Source of the DNA: Acidimicrobiia bacterium
Lineage (GTDB): Bacteria; Actinomycetota; Acidimicrobiia; Spongiisociales; UBA5794
NCBI GenBank assembly: GCA_013695075.1
Contig: JACDBE010000380.1
Coordinates: forward strand, 1 to 8,130
Direction: 5' to 3'
Length of the DNA: 8,130 bases
Shown: one piece after another, positions 6,615-8,130 of the stretch
Layout: each line of letters opens with the position of its first letter
Numbering within the stretch: position 1 is the first letter of the stretch
Program-made: the position numbers and the translations under genes
Notes under the pieces: generated by a model
Told to the model about the DNA's origin: nothing
Databases searched by the model: none
Seen by the model: only the letters and a program-made list of their open reading frames with translations

Positions 6615-6774
6615 GAAACCCCTCGCCGCCGACCGGGGACCGCCAACCTAAGGTCGTAGCGTGTCGTGGCGACACGCGATCCGCTGAAGTTGGGCCGCCG
6701 GACCGGGGCGAGCATAGCGAACGGGTCATCCGGACCAGGTTCCCTCGCCGTCGCTGTAGACCGGTTGCCGGTGA
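6615..6774. other. Intergenic region between hydrolase and membrane-protein genes
   Basis: The longest non-coding stretch in the window (160 nt). Besides the 8-bp inverted repeat at 6659-6677, it holds a small hairpin just after the hydrolase stop (ACCGG-TTG-CCGGT, 6760-6772), two weak -10-like sequences on the minus strand (6645-6650 and 6711-6716) and the Shine-Dalgarno of the membrane-protein gene. I see no RNA gene and no riboswitch core that I can name. Confidence 0.6.
6659..6677. promoter_or_regulatory. Perfect 8-bp inverted repeat, possible operator or leader hairpin
   Basis: GCGTGTCG and its reverse complement CGACACGC flank a 3-nt centre (TGG on the plus strand). It lies 45-63 nt before the start of the six-helix membrane gene and about 100 nt after the hydrolase stop. 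No T run follows on either strand, so a rho-independent terminator is unlikely. A weak -10-like TAGGTT (6645-6650, minus strand) would place the repeat in the -35 region. TATGCT (6711-6716, minus strand) would instead place it within a ~90-nt leader. Confidence 0.45.
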
Positions 6775-7563
6775 TCAGCCCTGCGGTTGGGCCGGCGCCC
6801 GCCGTACCGGGGCCACGGTGACCACCGGGCCGGCGGTGAGGAAGTCGACGATGATGCTGTTGCAGGCGTCCGGCTTCTCCTGGAGGAAGAAGTGCGAGGT
6901 TCCCGGCACCACCGACAACTCGGAGTCGGGGAGGGCGCGGTAAAGCTCGAGGGTGTGCTCCAGGGTGACGATGTCGTCGTCGCTGACCAAGACCAGGGTG
7001 CGGGCGGTGACGGCTCCGACCTCCTCGGCGGTGAGCGCCGGTTCTCGCGAACTCAGCTCGAAGTCCTTGCGCACCACCACGGGGAAGTGATCCTCGCCAT
7101 CCGGCGACGCCTCTCCGTAGGTGGCGCCGAGGAAGGCCACCGTCTGCTCGACCATCTCGTCGGACACGCCGCCCTCGGTCCCGATCTCGGCCTCGTGATC
7201 GAAGCCGCCGCTGGCCAGCACCAGCCGGCGGACCAGATCGGGTCGGCGCATCGCCAGGGTTAGCGCCACTCCGGCGCCGATGCTGTGACCCAACACGTGC
7301 GCCGACTCCTCTACCACCTGCTCGATGAGGTCGGCCACATCGGTGGCAAACGACTCCATGGTGAACCGACCCTCCCGGTCGGCGGTGCGCCCGTGGCCCC
7401 ACAGGTCGGTGGTGATAACCCGGAACCGCTCCGCCAAGGGCCCGATGTTGTGCTCGAAGAAACGCGAGTCGACGGCGCCACCGTGGAGGAGCAGCAGGGG
7501 CTCGCCCTCACCCCGCTCGTCGTACCACACGCTCCCATTGGTCAGGTCTACATATCCGGCCAT
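6775..7563 (-). CDS. Alpha/beta hydrolase, substrate unknown
   Basis: This is a 262-aa cytoplasmic alpha/beta-hydrolase-fold enzyme with no signal peptide. The order of motifs is canonical: LLLLHGGAVDSRFF (23-36) with the oxyanion HGG, TTDLWGHGRT (51-60), the nucleophile elbow GHSIGAG with Ser94, the acid in VSDDDIV (Asp197 or Asp196) and the catalytic His224 in GTSHFF. The length is typical of small esterase, lactonase or C-C hydrolase members; the cap region (about 120-185) is acidic and gives no substrate clue. A Pro-rich tail (about 246-262) follows the fold. The ATG at 7563 is chosen because VWYDERGEGEPLLLLHG begins just after it, as in family members. The longer open frame upstream reads through the neighbouring gene out of frame. 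No Shine-Dalgarno is present, but TATCGT lies 7 nt upstream, suggesting a leaderless transcript. No link to the oxidase genes is apparent. Confidence 0.9.
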   Translation of the reverse strand: MAGYVDLTNGSVWYDERGEGEPLLLLHGGAVDSRFFEHNIGPLAERFRVITTDLWGHGRTADREGRFTMESFATDVADLIEQVVEESAHVLGHSIGAGVALTLAMRRPDLVRRLVLASGGFDHEAEIGTEGGVSDEMVEQTVAFLGATYGEASPDGEDHFPVVVRKDFELSSREPALTAEEVGAVTARTLVLVSDDDIVTLEHTLELYRALPDSELSVVPGTSHFFLQEKPDACNSIIVDFLTAGPVVTVAPVRRAPAQPQG

Positions 7564-7570
7564 ACGCGCC

Positions 7571-7576
7571 ACGATA
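7571..7576 (-). promoter_or_regulatory. Putative -10 box of the hydrolase gene (leaderless)
   Basis: On the minus strand this reads TATCGT, a TANNNT match ending 7 nt before the hydrolase ATG. Together with the missing Shine-Dalgarno it points to a leaderless mRNA, as proposed for ctaC. No recognisable -35 box is present. A short inverted repeat CACG-GGA-CGTG (7579-7589) lies just upstream and could be an operator, although 4-bp arms are weak evidence. Confidence 0.45.
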
Positions 7577-7621
7577 GGCACGGGACGTGGCCGCTGGGCA
7601 GCCGGCGCGGTTGGATGGCGT

Positions 7622-8130
7622 TTAGAAGCGGCTGCAGGCGTCGGGGGAGTAGATGCCGCGCACGGCACCCTCGGCGAGGGGGCCCCACAGCAGCAGGTTG
7701 CCGGTCTCGCTGCTGCTGACCGTCCAGATCTCACCGAGCGTGGGGTCGTCGGCCCGCTCCACCTCGAAGCTCGCGTAGGTCTGCTGGAGGTTGCGGTAGG
7801 AATCCCCCAGGTGGACCCCGGACAGGGTCGCCAACTCGGCCGCCTGGTTGCTGAATCCCCCGTACGACAGGTCCAGGCGGAACCCACCGAAGGTCTCGGC
7901 GCCGTCGGGGTCGACGACGACAACGGCGGCAAAGGGTCCCCAGAACACGATGCGTTCGGTGTCGTCCTCGCACACCCCGAACTCGCCAGTGGCGGGCCGG
8001 GGACCGGTGTCCTCACCGGGGTCACCCAGGCTGGCGATAAGCCTGCCGATGGCTTGGGCGGCGGGGCGCCCGAAGGCAATGGGACCGATCCCGTCCGAGG
8101 CCAGCGTCAGCTCCTCGAGGGGCACCGGCT
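7622..8130 (-). CDS. Unrecognised protein, 5' partial
   Basis: The frame is open from the right edge of the window to the TAA at 7622-7624, about 168 residues. The GTG at 8125 could be read as a start, but the frame continues beyond the window and the first residues already resemble the interior of a domain, so the true start probably lies outside. Visible features are LASDGIGPIAFGRPAAQAIGRL near the beginning, a FGVCEDD...IVFWGPFAAVVVV strand pair, FGGFRLDLSYGG, LGDSYRNLQQTY and a C-terminal GIYSPDACSRF. Two cysteines, one central and one near the C-terminus, could form a disulfide in an exported protein. The DGIG..FG opening followed by a helix is a pattern I associate with secreted actinobacterial proteins of unknown role, often preceded by a Thr/Pro-rich linker; this is recollection. 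It lies 58 nt upstream of the hydrolase gene on the same strand. Confidence 0.7.
   Translation of the reverse strand, partial: PVPLEELTLASDGIGPIAFGRPAAQAIGRLIASLGDPGEDTGPRPATGEFGVCEDDTERIVFWGPFAAVVVVDPDGAETFGGFRLDLSYGGFSNQAAELATLSGVHLGDSYRNLQQTYASFEVERADDPTLGEIWTVSSSETGNLLLWGPLAEGAVRGIYSPDACSRF

Noticed and set aside
6596..6715. Small upstream ORF overlapping the start of the membrane-protein gene (minus strand)
   Set aside because: Its ATG coincides with the putative -10 at 6711-6716, it has no ribosome binding site and the peptide is Arg-rich shadow-like sequence.
6615..6774. Cobalamin or other riboswitch before the membrane-protein gene
   Set aside because: The minus strand contains GGGAACC and several hairpins reminiscent of a B12 leader, but the B12 box and ordered core are missing and the space is short.
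7564..8079. N-terminal extension of the hydrolase to a 434-aa protein
   Set aside because: The extension is Pro/Ser/Arg-rich and reads out of frame through the partial gene at 7622-8130; hydrolase similarity begins right after the ATG at 7563.

Overview
This 8.13 kb window is a stretch of GC-rich bacterial chromosome whose main content is a compact operon for a caa3-type (heme-copper, A-type) cytochrome c oxidase. The strong G/C bias at third codon positions, GTG starts, the gene order subunit II - I - III - IV - assembly factor - small lipoprotein, and two genes with a TANNNT box 7-8 nt before the ATG suggest an aerobic actinomycete. The predicted proteins look most like those of the class Acidimicrobiia (marine or freshwater Ilumatobacter-like lineages). 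That placement is inferred from memory of such proteins, not from a search.

Layout: (1) 1-717 (+) is the 3' part of a gene for an Ig/FixH-like plus thioredoxin-fold protein with a CX4C motif. (2) 756-5874 (+) is the oxidase operon: ctaC (subunit II with a fused cytochrome c domain and a lipobox), ctaD (subunit I with all heme, CuB, D-channel and K-channel residues and two extra C-terminal helices), ctaE (five-helix subunit III), ctaF (small subunit IV), ctaG (membrane assembly factor) and a 105-residue putative lipoprotein. All five internal junctions overlap by 1 or 4 nt (ATGA, TGATG, GTGA, TGATG, GTGA), so the operon is very probably translationally coupled. (3) 5871-6614 (-) is an unrecognised protein with about six membrane helices; it meets the operon tail to tail with a 4-nt overlap. 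(4) 6615-6774 is a 160-nt intergenic stretch with a perfect 8-bp inverted repeat. (5) 6775-7563 (-) is an alpha/beta hydrolase with a complete catalytic triad. (6) 7622-8130 (-) is the 3' part of an unrecognised gene that runs off the window.

The oxidase genes work together as follows. CtaC receives electrons through its own c heme and passes them through CuA to CtaD, where O2 is reduced and protons are pumped. CtaE and CtaF stabilise the complex, and CtaG is expected to help deliver copper. The thioredoxin-like protein upstream and the lipoprotein at the operon end are candidate accessory or assembly factors by position only. No RNA genes, CRISPR arrays or mobile elements were seen. The window is largely ordinary respiratory-chain DNA; the least explained items are the two oxidase-linked accessory proteins, the six-helix protein with its palindrome, and the apparent leaderless promoters.
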